Origin: Theropithecus gelada
Taxonomy: Eukaryota; Chordata; Mammalia; Primates; Cercopithecidae
Assembly: GCF_003255815.1 (NCBI RefSeq)
Contig: NC_037681.1
Location: 73,284,007-73,348,006, forward strand
Reading direction: 5' to 3'
Length of the DNA: 64,000 nucleotides
Below, piece after piece: positions 15,431 to 27,194 of the stretch. Each line of letters opens with the position of its first letter. The stretch's first letter is position 1. The notes below the pieces were generated by a model. The model was not told where the DNA came from. It made no database searches and saw only the letters and a program-made list of their open reading frames with translations. A program made the position numbers and the translations under genes.

Positions 15431-15580
15431 TATTATATGGAAAATGGCAACAATAATAGTCCCTCCCCTCTAGTCATTTTGTAATTGGCCGCTCAAATAC
15501 ATGAATGCCATCTCTATGGCAAAGACAGTCACTCCAACTAATAAATAATTTATTGAAGACCTACCATGTGCAAGTTACTA
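15431..15580 (+). other. Source-like segment matched at 52.83-52.98 kb
   Basis: This 150-bp stretch is matched at 52827-52976 with seven differences that I count, about 95% identity. Its last part (from about 15535, 'aataatttattgaagaccta') looks like the antisense 3' end of an L2 element. The rest is not a repeat I recognise. The matching copy continues directly into sequence equal to 16213-16289, skipping about 632 bp. Confidence 0.85.
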
Positions 15581-15680
15581 TGTTGTGCAAGTTGCTGTAT
15601 TGTTAGGAGCAGAAAGGTTAAAAAGATGTATTAACACTCCTCAAATAATCTACAGTTGTATAGGAGAGATTATACATATT
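15535..15680 (-). mobile_element. Possible L2 3' end, antisense
   Basis: The phrase 'aataatttattgaagaccta' followed by 'ccatgtgcaagttactatgt' resembles the reverse complement of the L2 3' terminus ('tttattgagcacctactatg' type). It is short and diverged. Confidence 0.4.
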
Positions 15681-15693
15681 ACCAAGGTAATGT

Positions 15694-15796
15694 ATGTATA
15701 TATTACCAATATATGCCATAAATGTATATATTACCATATATTACCATATATGGCAATATATGCCATAAATGTATATATTACCAATATATGCCATAA
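15694..15796. repeat. AT-rich minisatellite, 28-bp unit
   Basis: Two identical 28-bp units at 15694-15721 and 15769-15796 flank a 47-bp variant at 15722-15768. The middle unit contains self-complementary blocks such as 'ccatatatgg' and 'tggcaatatatgcca'. This is likely to extrude hairpins. The 139-codon frame crossing it (15585-16004) is not a credible gene. Confidence 0.88.
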
Positions 15797-15990
15797 ATAT
15801 TTCCTCCCTGGAATCAGGGTGGGAGAAGAGAGTCTCTCTGTGTTGACTAGAAAGAAAGTCATGGAGAACATCATATTTAAGCTAGATTTTAAGAAAAAAA
15901 TTCAAGGACATGAGCAATGGCCAATAATCAGAGAGCTCATGTTATGTTTAAGTAATATCAATTCAAATTTCCTGAACTGTAGCATTGGGT

Positions 15991-16440
15991 ATCATTTTAG
16001 TTAGTTCTGGCTGCTATGACAGAATGCCATAGACTAGGTGGCTTAAATGATAGAAATTTATTTCTAACAGTTCTGGTAATTTGGAAATCCAAAGTTAAGG
16101 TGTCAGTAGATCTGGAGTCTGATGAGGGCTCTCTTCCTGATTTGCAGATAGCATGTATATATATGCTATCTGCTATATATATATGCTATCTGCTATATAT
16201 ATACATGGCATCAAATATATATATATTTGTGTCCTCACCTGGTGGAAAACAAAAAGAGAAGAAGCAAGTGTTCTGTTTCTTCTTATAAGGGACTAATCCC
16301 ACTATGCGGACTATACCATCATGACATAACTACCTCCTGAAAGTCCCATCTCCAAAGACCATCACACTGGGGATGTAGGCTTACAACGTATGAATTTTGA
16401 AATTCACAAGCATTCAATTCAAAGCAGGTATACAAAAAAG
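15991..16440 (-). repeat. MLT1-like MaLR LTR, antisense, with internal AT expansion
   Basis: It starts 'ttagttagttctggctgcta', continues 'agaaatttatttctaacagt', 'ttataagggactaatcccac' and ends near 'aacgtatgaattttgaaatt'. This is the antisense MLT1A/B-type LTR wording. Its centre is interrupted by the AT-rich tandem array at 16148-16212. No internal region is attached. Confidence 0.7.
16148..16230. repeat. AT-rich tandem array with inverted repeats
   Basis: About three copies of a 20-bp unit containing 'tatatatatgctatctgcta'. At 16148-16171 the arms 'gatagca' and 'tgctatc' enclose a self-complementary TA core. The array lies inside an LTR where that family normally has GC-richer sequence, so it expanded after insertion. 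Confidence 0.85.
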
Positions 16441-16518
16441 GGATGCAGAGGCTAAAACCAGAAAAACAGGTGGAGCAAAAATGTTAAAAGCCTGCCATGT
16501 CAAGCTAAGAGGGATTTT

Positions 16519-16556
16519 GGTTTGTTTGTGTGGTGTGTGTGTGTGTGCACATGCGT
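16519..16556 (+). repeat. (GT)n microsatellite
   Basis: A short run of GT dinucleotides with interruptions. It creates the C/V-rich part of a spurious 76-codon frame at 16397. Confidence 0.85.
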
Positions 16557-17057
16557 CTGTGACAGAGAGTGTGTATGACTGTCCAAGTTATAGGAAGCTA
16601 TTAAAGGTTTCCGAGCAATATTATTGAGTTAATCAATAGCATACACTGAAAAGTATTTATCTTTTTAAAGTATAGAGGAGGGAGGAGCTTCAAAATAGCT
16701 GACTAGTTGCTTCTGGTTCTCCCCTTTTCAATGGAAAGGAACCATAATAGTAAATAGATAATCACAACTTGAGTAGATTATTTAAGAGAGAATGCTGGAA
16801 TTCAACAGAGAAGTGGCAGGAAGCACATAAAGCAAGGAAGGAGGAAAGTGAGGCAGCCTGTTCCTTAGGGATTGGTGGGGGTTCTGGAAAGCCTCCCCAT
16901 TGCAAGGAAAGGAGAGGTGAGAGACCCCTCCAGTGATCCACATTCCTGCCACAGACTCCCATAATCTTAGCAATGGGAGAGCCCTAGACCCTGGTGGACG
17001 TGAAAGCTCATGCTGAGTCCCATAGATCCCCAAGACACAGGCAGCGATAACATGGTG

Positions 17058-17235
17058 CCTTTTTCTTCTTAGAGTGAGACCGAGTCGCACTCTGTTGGCT
17101 CATGGCTTGCTACAACCTCCACCTCGCTGGTTCAAGTAATTCCCCTGCCTCAGCCTCCCAAGCAGCTGGGATTACAGGCACATGCCACCATACCCAGCTA
17201 ATTTTTTTTGCATTTTTAGTAGAGAAGGGGTTTAC
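17058..17235 (-). mobile_element. 5'-truncated Alu in L1 5'UTR, antisense
   Basis: About 178 bp of antisense Alu with the T-rich end at left, lacking the 5' arm (it stops at 'gagaaggggttt'). It also lacks an internal block after 'cactctgttgg'. The duplicated flank 'aacatggtg' at 17049-17057 and 17236-17244 marks the insertion into the older L1. Confidence 0.9.
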
Positions 17236-18259
17236 AACATGGTGTCATTTTGAGATCCCAGGTCACACCAAACTGTCCTGTTCTGCTGCTGGTGAAGAGG
17301 TGAAAGCTGGAGGCAACAACACCCACCACTCAGCAGAGGGACAGCCACATCCTAAAAACAAATTTCTCTGCCCACAATGGCTGCCACTGTTGACTGCTGT
17401 GGGCTAAGGTGCAAGCAAAGGCCACACCCTCTCAGTTCTCTGCCTATGGCTTTTCCCAGGGAAAGTCATCCCACTTTTTCCAGTAGCAGGACCACACAGG
17501 TGCTGCTGCTCTCACCTGAATATTATGTCAGTGGCCTGGAAAACACCCATCCTTGCCTACCATAGCCAGACTCAGCATGTACCCCTTGCAGGTCTAAGGG
17601 GACCATTCAGCTTGCTTCACACCCCTTAATACCAAAGCACAGTATCCAGGGGTCTGAGGATTGCCCAGCCCAGTCCACCATGGTGGCACCAGAACACTCC
17701 TTCTGAGGTCTGAGGTCAGACACACTCAACCTGCCACTACTCCCACAGATGGAACCCACTGTAAGCATCACCTGTGGGTCTAGGGACTGACCCACCCACA
17801 TCACAACCACCACCAAAACCAGTGCAAACCACTTGCATCCCAAAGGGTTGTTCCATCACTGCTATTGCCATCACTGATGTCATGCCTGCTACCCAGGGGC
17901 TTGACAACCCACTCATTCACCAAGCCCACTGCTGTCATTGCTAGTACCTGAGCAAGCTACCTGGAGGCCCAATAATTGGCCTGCCTGCTCCTGTTAACAT
18001 TGGTGCCAGTGTATGCTAACCTGGAGTCCAAGGACAGGTATGCTAAACTCACCACTGACACCACTGGGGCTCTAAGACTAGCACACCTGGTCCTAGATCC
18101 CAACAAAACTTTACCACAGTCTTCATTAATAACAAAACCCTAAACCACCAAAGAAATCACAGATGCCACTGACACTGTTTATAGGATAAGAAATTATATG
18201 GAAACTCCACTACTGTACTCACCCAAAATCAAAAGTCAAAGTGCCCTATGCAACAAACA

Positions 18260-19470
18260 CCACAGATACATATTCAGGAAAAAGTTCTCTCGTATGAAAG
18301 CAAATTCGAAATATTGAAAGAGGTGACTGTTATACGAGATGTGCATATATCAACGTAAGGACACAAGAAAGGTGAAAAAGCAAAAAACAAACAAACAAAA
18401 GACTTGTCCAAAGGGACAAAATAATTCTTCAGAAACAGATAAAGAAATAAAAAGAAATTCAAAATATTGATGTCAAAGATGCTCAGTAATATACAAGAGA
18501 ATTATGAAAAAATAATACAGAGATTTAAAAAATATCATGACAGGAATGAGAAATTTACAAAAAAAAGATAGATATCAAAAGAATAACCAAACAGAAATCT
18601 AGAAGTGAAAAACATATAAGTGAAAGCTTCAACAGTAGACTACATCAAGCAGAAGAGAATCTCAGAAGTCAAATACAGGTCTTTTGAAATAACCCAGTCA
18701 AACTAAAATGAAGAAAAAAAGGAATAAAAAGAAATAAGTAAATTCTATGTGACGTGGGAAAACATAAAGTGACCAAATATATGAATTATTGCTGTTCCAA
18801 ACAGTGAAGAAAAAACAAAAGGATTACAAAACCTGTTTAATGAAATAATAGATAAAAACATCTGAAGGCTAGCAAGAAATTTAGACACCTATTTCCAGGA
18901 AGCTAAGAGATTGCCAAACAGATAAAATACACAAAGGTCTGCTTCATAGTACATTATGGACAAATTATCTAAAGTTAAAGATAAAGAGGGAATTCTAAAA
19001 ACAACAAGAGAAAAGCATCTAGTCACCTATAAGGGAACTTCCATCAGACTATTAGCAAATTTCTCAGCAGAAACCTTACAGGGAAGGAAAGGATGAAATG
19101 ATATATTAAAAGTGCTGAAAGAAAAACCTTACCAGCCAAAGATACTGTGTCCAGATATTATATCCAGTAAAAGTACCCTTTATAAATGAAGAAAAAATAA
19201 AATATTTCCTAGACAATCAAAAGCTGAGGAAATTTAAACCCACCAGACCAGCTCTACAAGAAATGCTAAAGGGAATCCTAAATCTGGGAGCAAAAGAACA
19301 ACATCTAGCAGCATGAAAACCGACAAGAGTATAAAACTCACACGCAGAGCAAACACACAAATCAGGAAAGGAAAGGACTCAAACGGTACCGTTATAGTAT
19401 ACCACCAAATGACAATGACAAAAAATAAGAAAACAAGAAAGGAATAAAGAATATACAAAACAAAGTCCTG
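18260..19470 (+). pseudogene. Decayed L1 ORF1 and adjoining region
   Basis: ORF1p is the L1 nucleic-acid chaperone that coats L1 RNA. The region carries ORF1 3'-half wording: 'tctcagcagaaaccttacag', 'ccagatattatatccagtaa', 'ctacaagaaatgctaaaggg'. No continuous reading frame survives, and stops occur in all frames. Boundaries are approximate because decay is advanced. Confidence 0.65.
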
Positions 19471-19679
19471 GAAACATACAACCTACCAAGAATGAATCAG
19501 GAATAAACAGACAGACTCATAACCAGAAGTAAGTAAGACTGAATCAGTAATAAAGTCTTCCAAGAAAGAAAAACTCAAAACTGGACAGATTAACTGCTCT
19601 AAAAGAAAATAAAAGGGGGGACTAGTTTCAATATTCTTCCAATTATTTTTTAAAAATTGAAGAGGAGAGAATATTTTCT

Positions 19680-22059
19680 AACTTGTTCTATAAGGCCACT
19701 ATAACTCTGATACCAAAACCAGACAAGGAAATGACTAAGAAAACTATAGGTCAGTACCCTTGATGGATGTAGACACAAATATTTCCAACAAAATACTAGC
19801 AATCTGAATTCAACAGCATATCAAAAAGATAACATACCATAATGAACTCAGATTTATACCAGTGATGCAAGGATGGTTCAACATACACAAATCGATAAAT
19901 GTGATAAGACACATCAATAGAATGAAGGGCAAAAACCATATGATGATCTCAATAGACGCAGATAAAACATTTAATAAAATTCAACATCTATTTATGATAA
20001 AACTTTTCAACAAACTAGGCATAGAAGAAACATGCTACAAAATAATAAAGGTTATATGTTACCATCCCATAGCTAACATCAGAATGAACAAGGAAAACTT
20101 GAACGTATTTCCTTTAATAACTTGAACAGGATAACAATGCCCGACTTCACCACACCTATTCAATAAACTATTGGAAGTCCTAACCAGAACAATCAGGTCA
20201 GAGACTAAAATAAAAAAGTATCCAAAATGAGAAAAAAGAAGGCAAATTATCCCTCTTTGCAGATGGCATGATCTTACGTTTAGATAAAGCAGAGCACTCT
20301 ACCAAAACCTCTTAGAACTAGTAAACAGATCCCATAAAGTCACAGGACACAAAATTAACATGTGAACGTCAGGATCATTTGTATACACCAATAATAAAGT
20401 AGTCAAAAAAATTATAAAGGCGCGGGCTGGGCGCGGTGGCTCAGGCCTGTAATCCCAGCGTTTTCGGGGGCCAAGGCGGGCGGGTCACGAGGTCAGGAGA
20501 TAAAGATCATCCTGGTTAACACGGTGAAAACCCGTCTCTACTAAAAGTACTAAAAATTAGCCAGGCATGGTAGCAGGTGCCTATAGTCCCAGCTACTTGG
20601 GAGGCTGAGGCAGGAGAATGGCGTGAGCCCGGGAGGCGGAGCTTGCAGCAAGCCGAGATCACGTCACTGTACTCCAGCCTGGGTGACAGACCAAGACTCC
20701 ATCTCAAAAAAAAAAAAAAAAAAATTGTAAAGGCAATCTCATTTATGATAGCTATAAAAAACCCACCTAGGAATAAATGTAACCAAGATAGTAAAAAATT
20801 TCTACAAGAAAAAGCACAAAATACTAATGAAAGGAAGTAAAGAGGATAGAAATAAATGGAAAACCATCTTATGCCCATGGATCAGAAGAATTAATATCAC
20901 TAAAATGACCACACTACCCAAAGCAATCTACAGATTCAATGCAATCCCTATAAAATACTAATATCATTTTTTTCACAGAAAGAGCAAAAAACTTCTAAAA
21001 GTCTCAAAGTGCCTAAATAGCTAAAGCAATCCTGAGCAAAAGAACAAAGTTGGGAGCATCACATTTCAAAATACATTATTGGCTACAGTAACCAAAACAG
21101 TATGGTATTGGTACAAAAGCAGGCACATAGACTAATGAAATAGAATAGAAAATCTAGAAGTAAATCCACATATTTACAGCCAACTAATCTTTAACAAAGC
21201 TGCCAAGAACATACACTGAGGAAAGGATATGCTCTTCAATAAATGGTGCTGGGAAAACTGGATAACCGTATGTGGAAGATTAAAACTGGACTTCTATCTC
21301 TCATAATGTATAAAAATCTACTCAAGATAAATTAAAGACTTAAATGTAAGACTTGAAACAATATATGTACGGGAAGGAAACGTAGTGAAAACTATTGGAC
21401 ATATTGTCTATGCAAAGATTTTATAGCTAAGACCTCAGAAGCACAAACAATAACAACTAAATAGACAAATGAGACTATATGAAACTAAAAAATCTTCTGC
21501 ACAGCAGAAGAAACAATCAAGAGAATGAAGAGACAACCTCTTGAGTGTGAGAAAATATTTGAAAATTCATCTCACTGTAAACTAATATCCAGAATATATA
21601 AGAAACTCACACAACCTAACAGCAAAAACAGAAAAAAATCCACATTTCTCAAAAGAAGACATACAAATAACCAACAGGTTTATGAAAAAATGCTCAACAT
21701 TACTAATCATCAGGGAAATGTAACCTGCAATAAGGTATCATCTTACATGTTAGAATGACAATTTTTAAAAAGACAAAAATACAACAGACGTTGATGAGGA
21801 TGTGGAGAAAAGGGAACTCTTGTACACTATTGGTGGGAATACAAATTAATACAGCCTTTATGAAAAACAGCATGGAGATATCTCAAAAAAATAAAAGTAA
21901 AAGTGCCATATGTTCCAGTAATCCCACTACTGTTTATTTACCTAAAGGAAAAGAAACCAATATATCAAAGGGATACACTGCCATGATTATTGCAGCACTG
22001 TTGACAATAGCCAATATATGGCATTAATCTGAGTGTCCATCAACAGTTGAATAAAGAAA
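19680..22059 (+). pseudogene. Decayed L1 ORF2 (reverse transcriptase part), interrupted
   Basis: ORF2p provides endonuclease and reverse transcriptase. The RT region is legible (an 87-codon frame at 19862-20125 covers the 'ccagtgatgcaaggatggtt' motif zone). The catalytic block at about 20252-20270 reads F-A-D-G-M-I, whereas active L1 has F-A-D-D, so one catalytic aspartate is lost. An AluY interrupts the sequence at 20422-20722. The reading stops at 22059 where a second L1 is inserted, and the C-terminal remainder resumes after about 23576. Confidence 0.8.
20422..20722 (+). mobile_element. AluY-like element in old L1, sense
   Basis: Full-length Alu from 'ggctgggcgcggtggctca' to an A run of about 18. 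The direct repeats 'aattataaaggc' (about 20410-20421) and 'aattgtaaaggc' (20723-20734) flank it. The nested L1 at 22.06 kb has the corresponding ORF2 stretch without any Alu, as expected for an independent L1 copy. Confidence 0.95.
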
Positions 22060-23575
22060 CCTCTTAGAACTAATAAACAGATTCCATAAAGTCACAGGAC
22101 ACAAAATTAACATGTGAAAATTAGTAGCATTTGTATATACCAATAATAAAATAGTCAAAAAATTATACAGGCAATCTCATTTATAGTAGCCACAAAAAAC
22201 CCACCTAGGAATAAATTTAATCAAGGTGGTAAAAAAAAAATTCTACAAGAAAAAGCATAAAATACGAATGAAAGGAAGTAAAGAAGATAGAAACAAATAG
22301 TCTTCAACAAATCATACAAAACCTAAATTAGGTAAAGGACACCATATTCAGTAAACAGTACTAAGAAAATTTGATAGCCACATGTAGAAGAATGAAACTG
22401 GATCCTTATTTCTCACCATTTACAAAAATTAACTCAGGATGGATTAAAGACTTAAATCTAAGACCTGAAACCATAAATTTTCTAGAAGAAAACCTAGGAA
22501 AAACTTCTCTGGACATGGCCCAGGCAAGGGATTTATGACCAAGACCCCAAAAGCTAATGCAATAATAGCAAAAATAATAGGACTAACTAAACTAAAAAGC
22601 TTCTGCACAGCAAAATAAATAAACATCAAAGTGAACAGACAACCTACAGTTTGTGAGAAAATATTTGCAAATTATGCATCCAACAAAAGACTAATATCTA
22701 AATTCTACAAGGAACTCAAATCAGCAAGGAAAAAACAAATAATGCCATTAAAAGGTGGGCAAATGACATGAATAGACACTCCTCAAAAGAAGATATTCAA
22801 ATGGCCAAAACAATATGAAGAAATTCTTAACATCAGAAATCATCAGGGAAATGCAAATTGAAACCACAATGAGATACCACCTTCCTCCAGACATAATGGC
22901 CATTATTAAAAAGTCAAAAAACAATAGATACTGGTATGGATGTAGTGAAAGCGAAAGCTTTTACATTGCTGGTGGGAATGTAAATGAGTACAACCTCTGT
23001 GGAAAACAGCATGGAGATTTCCCTCAGAAATGAAAGTAGATCTACCACTGCTGGGTATCTACCCAAAGGAAAAGATGTCGCTACATCAAAAAGACACCTG
23101 CACACATGTTTATCTCAGCACAATTCACAATTGCAAAGACATGGAATCAACCTAAGTGCCCATCAACCAATGAGTAAAGAAATGTGGTATATATATAGCA
23201 TGGACTGCCACTCAGCCATAAAAAAAGAATGAAATAATGTATTTTGCATCTACTTGGATGAAACTGGAGACAATTATTCTAACTGAAATAACTCAATAAT
23301 CAAAAACCAAATACCACATGATCTCGTTTACAAGTGGGAGCTAAGTTATGAGTATGCAAAGGCATACAGAGTGGTATAATGGACACTGGAGTCTCAGAAT
23401 GGGCAGAGGGTGGGAGGAGAGTGAGGGAGGAAAAACTATCAACCTATTGGGCACATTGTACACCACTCAGGTGACTGGTGCACTAAAATTCCAGACTTCA
23501 CTCCTATACAGTTCATCCATGTAACCAAAAACCACTCGTACCCTGAAAGCTACAGAAGTAAAATTTTAAGAAGAC
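22060..23575 (+). mobile_element. Younger L1 (L1PB-like), 5'-truncated, nested in the old L1
   Basis: It begins abruptly at 'cctcttagaactaataaaca', inside ORF2 sequence that also occurs at about 20310, and carries the ORF2 C-terminal half through an L1PB-type 3'UTR ('ggtgactggtgcactaaaat', 'gtaccctgaaagctacagaa') to an A-rich end. The host L1 breaks at '...ttgaataaagaaa' and resumes at about 23580 with 'aaatacgtggtatatataaa', which continues the same L1 sentence. About 380 bp of ORF2 are deleted near 22300. All frames are broken. Confidence 0.82.
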
Positions 23576-24127
23576 AGAGAAAAATACGTGGTATATATAA
23601 ACAATGGAATACCATTCATTCAAAAACAGGAATGAGATCATGTTTTTTGTAGCAAAATGGATGGAAGTGGAGTCATTATGTTAAGTAAAATAAGCCAAGC
23701 ACAGAAAGACAAATATCACATGTTCTTACTCATATGTGTGAACCAAAAAGTTGCTCACATGGAGACAGAGGTGGAATTACTAATACCAGAGACTGGGAAG
23801 GGTGTACGGGTGGTAGGAGGGAGTAATGAAGAGAGGTTGCTTAACTGGACAAACACTGAATTAGATAGAAGAAGTAAATTCTAATGTTTGATAGCAGAAT
23901 TAGGTGGCTATAGTTAACAACAATGTATTGTATTTTTCTAAACAGCTAGAAGGGAGGATTTCAAATATACTCAACACATAGAAATGATAAACACTTGGGT
24001 GATTAATACTTAAATAACCTGAACTGACCATTACACATTCTATGCATATAACAAATTTCACATGTACCCCATTAATATCTACAAATATTATGTATCAAAT
24101 ATAAAAAATAATGAAATAATAAAGTAT

Positions 24128-24495
24128 GAGAAATTGATTCTCCGAGGCAGTAATAACTTACAATAGACTAGTATCAGTGAAAATTCAAGGATGTAGTGGA
24201 TTTAAGTTATTTGAAGGAATCCCCATGAAAGAGGATAATCAGGTGGATGAGCTATCTTTGGCTCCACATAAAAAAATTGTATTTTGTCACAAAAGTTGAT
24301 ATTACAAGTTTCCATTAAGTCAAACTACTGTTTAATGTTCACATATTGAAACTTTGCATAACTGTGTTTCTATAACTTTGGGTCAGATAATTTTATGACA
24401 ATCTTTTAAAATTCACGTATTTGGATTCAAAGCAGCTACTGCTTCTTTTCTACTTATCGTTTTGGAAACATAAAAAAATTAAAATATAATTTTTT
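24128..24495. other. No recognisable feature
   Basis: AT-rich unique sequence between the old L1 and an Alu monomer. Confidence 0.45.
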
Positions 24496-24503
24496 ATATC
24501 AAG

Positions 24504-24694
24504 GGTTTTGTTTTTGCTTTGTTATGTTTTGTTTTAGAGTCAGGGTTCGGGGTTTTGCTTTGTTGCCCAGACTGGAATGCAGTGGCACAATCATGGCTTA
24601 CTGTAGCTTTGAACGCCTGTGTCCAAGTGATCCTCCTGTATCAGCCTCCCAAGTAGTCGGGACTACAGGCATGTGCCACTATGCCCAGCTAAAA
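24504..24694 (-). mobile_element. Alu monomer (FLAM or AluJ left arm), antisense
   Basis: The order 'ttgcccagactggaatgcag', 'tggcacaatcatggcttact', 'cctcccaagtagtcgggact', 'gccactatgcccagct' is a single left-type Alu arm of old (J-like) character. Direct repeats 'atatcaag' at 24496-24503 and 24695-24702 bound it exactly. Confidence 0.85.
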
Positions 24695-24702
24695 ATATCA
24701 AG

Positions 24703-25499
24703 TTTTAAAATCATGAAAAAACAATCCAGATTTCAGATTTGATGCTTCCATATTTTGAAGACTTCTTTTTTTTAAAAAAATGGTTCTATTTTAATACTGT
24801 CAATCTTCAGATTTTTGTATTTTGAAATTTTTCATACTTTGCACAGGAAACAGAAGTGAAAGTTTGAAAAACATAAAGTTTAAGAAGAAAAATAAAATGT
24901 TAAAAATGTCTGCCTTGTGCCCTGCTTAGTTCAACATACACAAAGATAAATATGAATACATACTCTCTCTCTCTCTCTTTCTCTCTCCCCCCGCTGCTCC
25001 ATCTGTCTACATGCAAACACTTCGAAAATTCCAGTTAAGAGGATGTTTCAAGGGAATACATGAGATGAGCTGACAGATCTACTAGAATATTTATCCATTT
25101 CTAATAAATGTATAAAAAGTGGTTTCCTGAGAAATATTTTCAGGATCCATTCGGCCTGGAATTATGAATTGTTTTGATAAATATCTCTACTTGGTGAGAT
25201 TCACTGAGTCAGTATGTTGCTTGAACTTTGTTATTTAAAATTAACCATTTTATTCTAAATTGCAGTCTAAAATTATAGAATCATTCTAATTAAAATTCAA
25301 TTGTTTTGACTACCAGAAGTTTCAAACGTCTTCCATTTAGTTAAAATTTGTATATAGACACATGTATTTTCAGCATAGCATACCAGCTAACTGCATGGAG
25401 GAGTCTCAAGTAGCAGTATCAATTACTTCACCAAATCAAATAATAATCTGCTGAAAACCAAAAATAATCATATAAGTAATGAGATAAATTGCAAAATTG
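24703..25499. other. No recognisable feature except a short (TC)n
   Basis: AT-rich sequence with a (TC)n stretch at about 24962-24990. Nothing else stands out. Confidence 0.45.
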
Positions 25500-25627
25500 G
25501 CCACAGTCTTTCTTCCCTCCCTTTGCACTGTGACTTTGGTGATCTATCTTCCCAAAAAGACATGGAGTATGTTTCTCACTCTTTGAATCTGATTGGCTGT
25601 CGGCACTTGCTTTGGTTATAAGAATGC
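25500..25627. repeat. Possible ancient LTR fragment
   Basis: 'ctccctttgcactgtgactt' and 'ctctttgaatctgattggct' followed by 'acttgctttggttataagaa' resemble a common old mammalian LTR-type repeat. It is cut on the right by an L1 fragment. The family is not identified. Confidence 0.35.
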
Positions 25628-25840
25628 AGCAGATTGCAAAATTTTTCTCCCACTCTGTAGGCTGCCTGTTCGCTCTGATGATAGTTTCTTTTGCTGTGCA
25701 GAATTTTTTTAGTTTAATTAGATCCCATTTGTCAATGTTTGCTTTTGTTGCAATTGCTTTTGGCATCTCTTTCATGAAACCTTTGCTGCAGCCTATGTCC
25801 AGAATGGTATTTCCTAGGTTGACTTCGAGGTTTTTATAGT
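25628..25840 (-). mobile_element. L1 ORF2 fragment, antisense
   Basis: A short internal L1 ORF2 piece ('ttctcccactctgtaggctg', 'ttttgctgtgcagaattttt', 'tgcagcctatgtccagaatg'). Reading the minus strand gives the familiar '[17 protein letters not shown]' protein stretch inside a 155-codon frame (25428-25895). That frame is an L1 relic plus flank, not a host gene. Confidence 0.85.
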
Positions 25841-27194
25841 TTATGTATTTTTCCTGTGTCATGGGGGTTCCATCCTTCAAATAATTTAAGTCCACTAAAT
25901 TTGTTGGAAATTATATTTTTCTGATCTTATTTACATAGCAAAATTTCTATATAAAACAAACTTTTTACTTTTCAATAGTAATCATTATTGTTCCTATTTG
26001 AGTAACTTACAAAGTATGTAATTATAAATTACATACAATATACACCAATTGTTTTTATTTAAATGATGTCCACATTTTATTTATAGCGAATGGCAATATT
26101 GTTTCTTCAGTTTAGATAGCTCCATCTAATCAAATAACAGATAGACACACTGATAGGAATGATATAACAGGTTCTAATACTAGTTTTAACAAAGAAAACT
26201 AAGATAATAGTCAATTTCTTTTCCCTCTGTTGTCTCATTTATGAGGGAAAGAGAATGAAGCCTCCTCACTAGTCTTTGAGGGTGGCTGTCAGGATAAGGT
26301 GAAATGGTACATCTTCAAGCACTTCAAAAAAGCATAAAAGGCTATGTAAATGTAAAGTAATGTCATTGTTACATCAGGAGAATAGACTCTCCTAAGCCTC
26401 ATAAACATACAGACAGGAGAGTTAGTCCCTACATAAAAATGAATCACTTTGGTGCAATACAAAAAGCACTTTCTTGCTCTCTCTGGGAAGTTGAGGGGAG
26501 ATCCTCTGGTGGGCCCTCCAAGCATTTCACAATAAATCTTGCATTTCATTAATCAACTATGGGCATTTAAAAAGGCCACCTGTTTTCTAGTTGTTGCTTA
26601 AAATGAAAGATGCTGCCCTAGGTGACTACTTTCTGATTAATCTGGATATTTACTGCACTATTTCTCACGTTATCATCAATCCACACAAATATTTAAAGTC
26701 AAAAGAGGCTTATAAAAATATTACGCTCAGTAAAGACAACAAGAGGGAATGGAGTGGCAGAGAGACAGATAGAACTAGAGGCATAGAAAAAGGTGAGGGG
26801 GAGATAAGTGTCTGGAAGAGTAGAATTTTCAAATTTCAAATGCATTTCTTCTGGTAAATCATGATTTTTTAGGAGAAAATCAAGTAACCCCTTGTTAACT
26901 TTGTGAACTTCATAATGACTAGATCTGTTTATTATTCTTTGGTGGATCTACTTGCCTCAGAATGAAGTCCTGATAAAATCAGAGTTTTGGGTATCATGTC
27001 CACATGGACCATTTCTCTTTGTCTTATAATATGGCTTCACACTGAGCAGGGCCTCTAACCCCAACCAGCTATGGTAAGCGTATGTGGCGTGAGTCTCAGT
27101 GGGCTTATAGTGGAATAATGAGGCCTATAGTGGATAAGCAGTCACATAAAACAACTATGAAGTCTGTAAGACCTGAAGGTTGTGCTGTCACATA
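25841..27194. other. No clear feature; faint MIR-like stretch near 26.28 kb
   Basis: Unique AT-rich sequence. Around 26280-26370 'ctgtcaggataaggtgaaat' and 'gctatgtaaatgtaaagtaa' hint at a MIR core, too weak to call. Frames of 86-88 codons have no recognised content. Confidence 0.35.

Larger units (their letters stand above)
16674..24119 (+). mobile_element. Old full-length-footprint L1 (L1MA/L1P-like) with nested insertions
   Basis: The left end 'agaggagggaggagcttcaa' and the 'gagagaatgctggaattcaa' block match the 5' end of old L1 elements. ORF1-like wording follows around 18.3-19.3 kb, ORF2 reverse-transcriptase wording from about 19.68 kb, and an L1MA-type 3'UTR at 23.58-24.12 kb. The direct repeat 'taaagtat' at 16666-16673 and 24120-24127 is a plausible target-site duplication. 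Two Alus (17058-17235, 20422-20722) and another L1 (about 22060-23575) interrupt it. The endonuclease half of ORF2 is largely missing between about 19.47 and 19.68 kb. The element is dead. Confidence 0.82.

Noticed and set aside
15694..15796. CRISPR-like array
   Set aside because: Units are contiguous without unique spacers, AT-rich, and the context is primate nuclear DNA.
15585..16004. 139-codon frame
   Set aside because: It crosses the AT-rich minisatellite, and Tyr/Ile/His-rich content follows from repeat composition.
20310..23575. Simple tandem duplication of L1 sequence
   Set aside because: The sequence after 23575 continues the first L1 and ends in a different 3'UTR type, so a nested insertion explains the repeat better.
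25428..25895. 155-codon minus-strand frame as a gene
   Set aside because: Its core is an L1 ORF2 relic, with the ends in unrelated flanking DNA.
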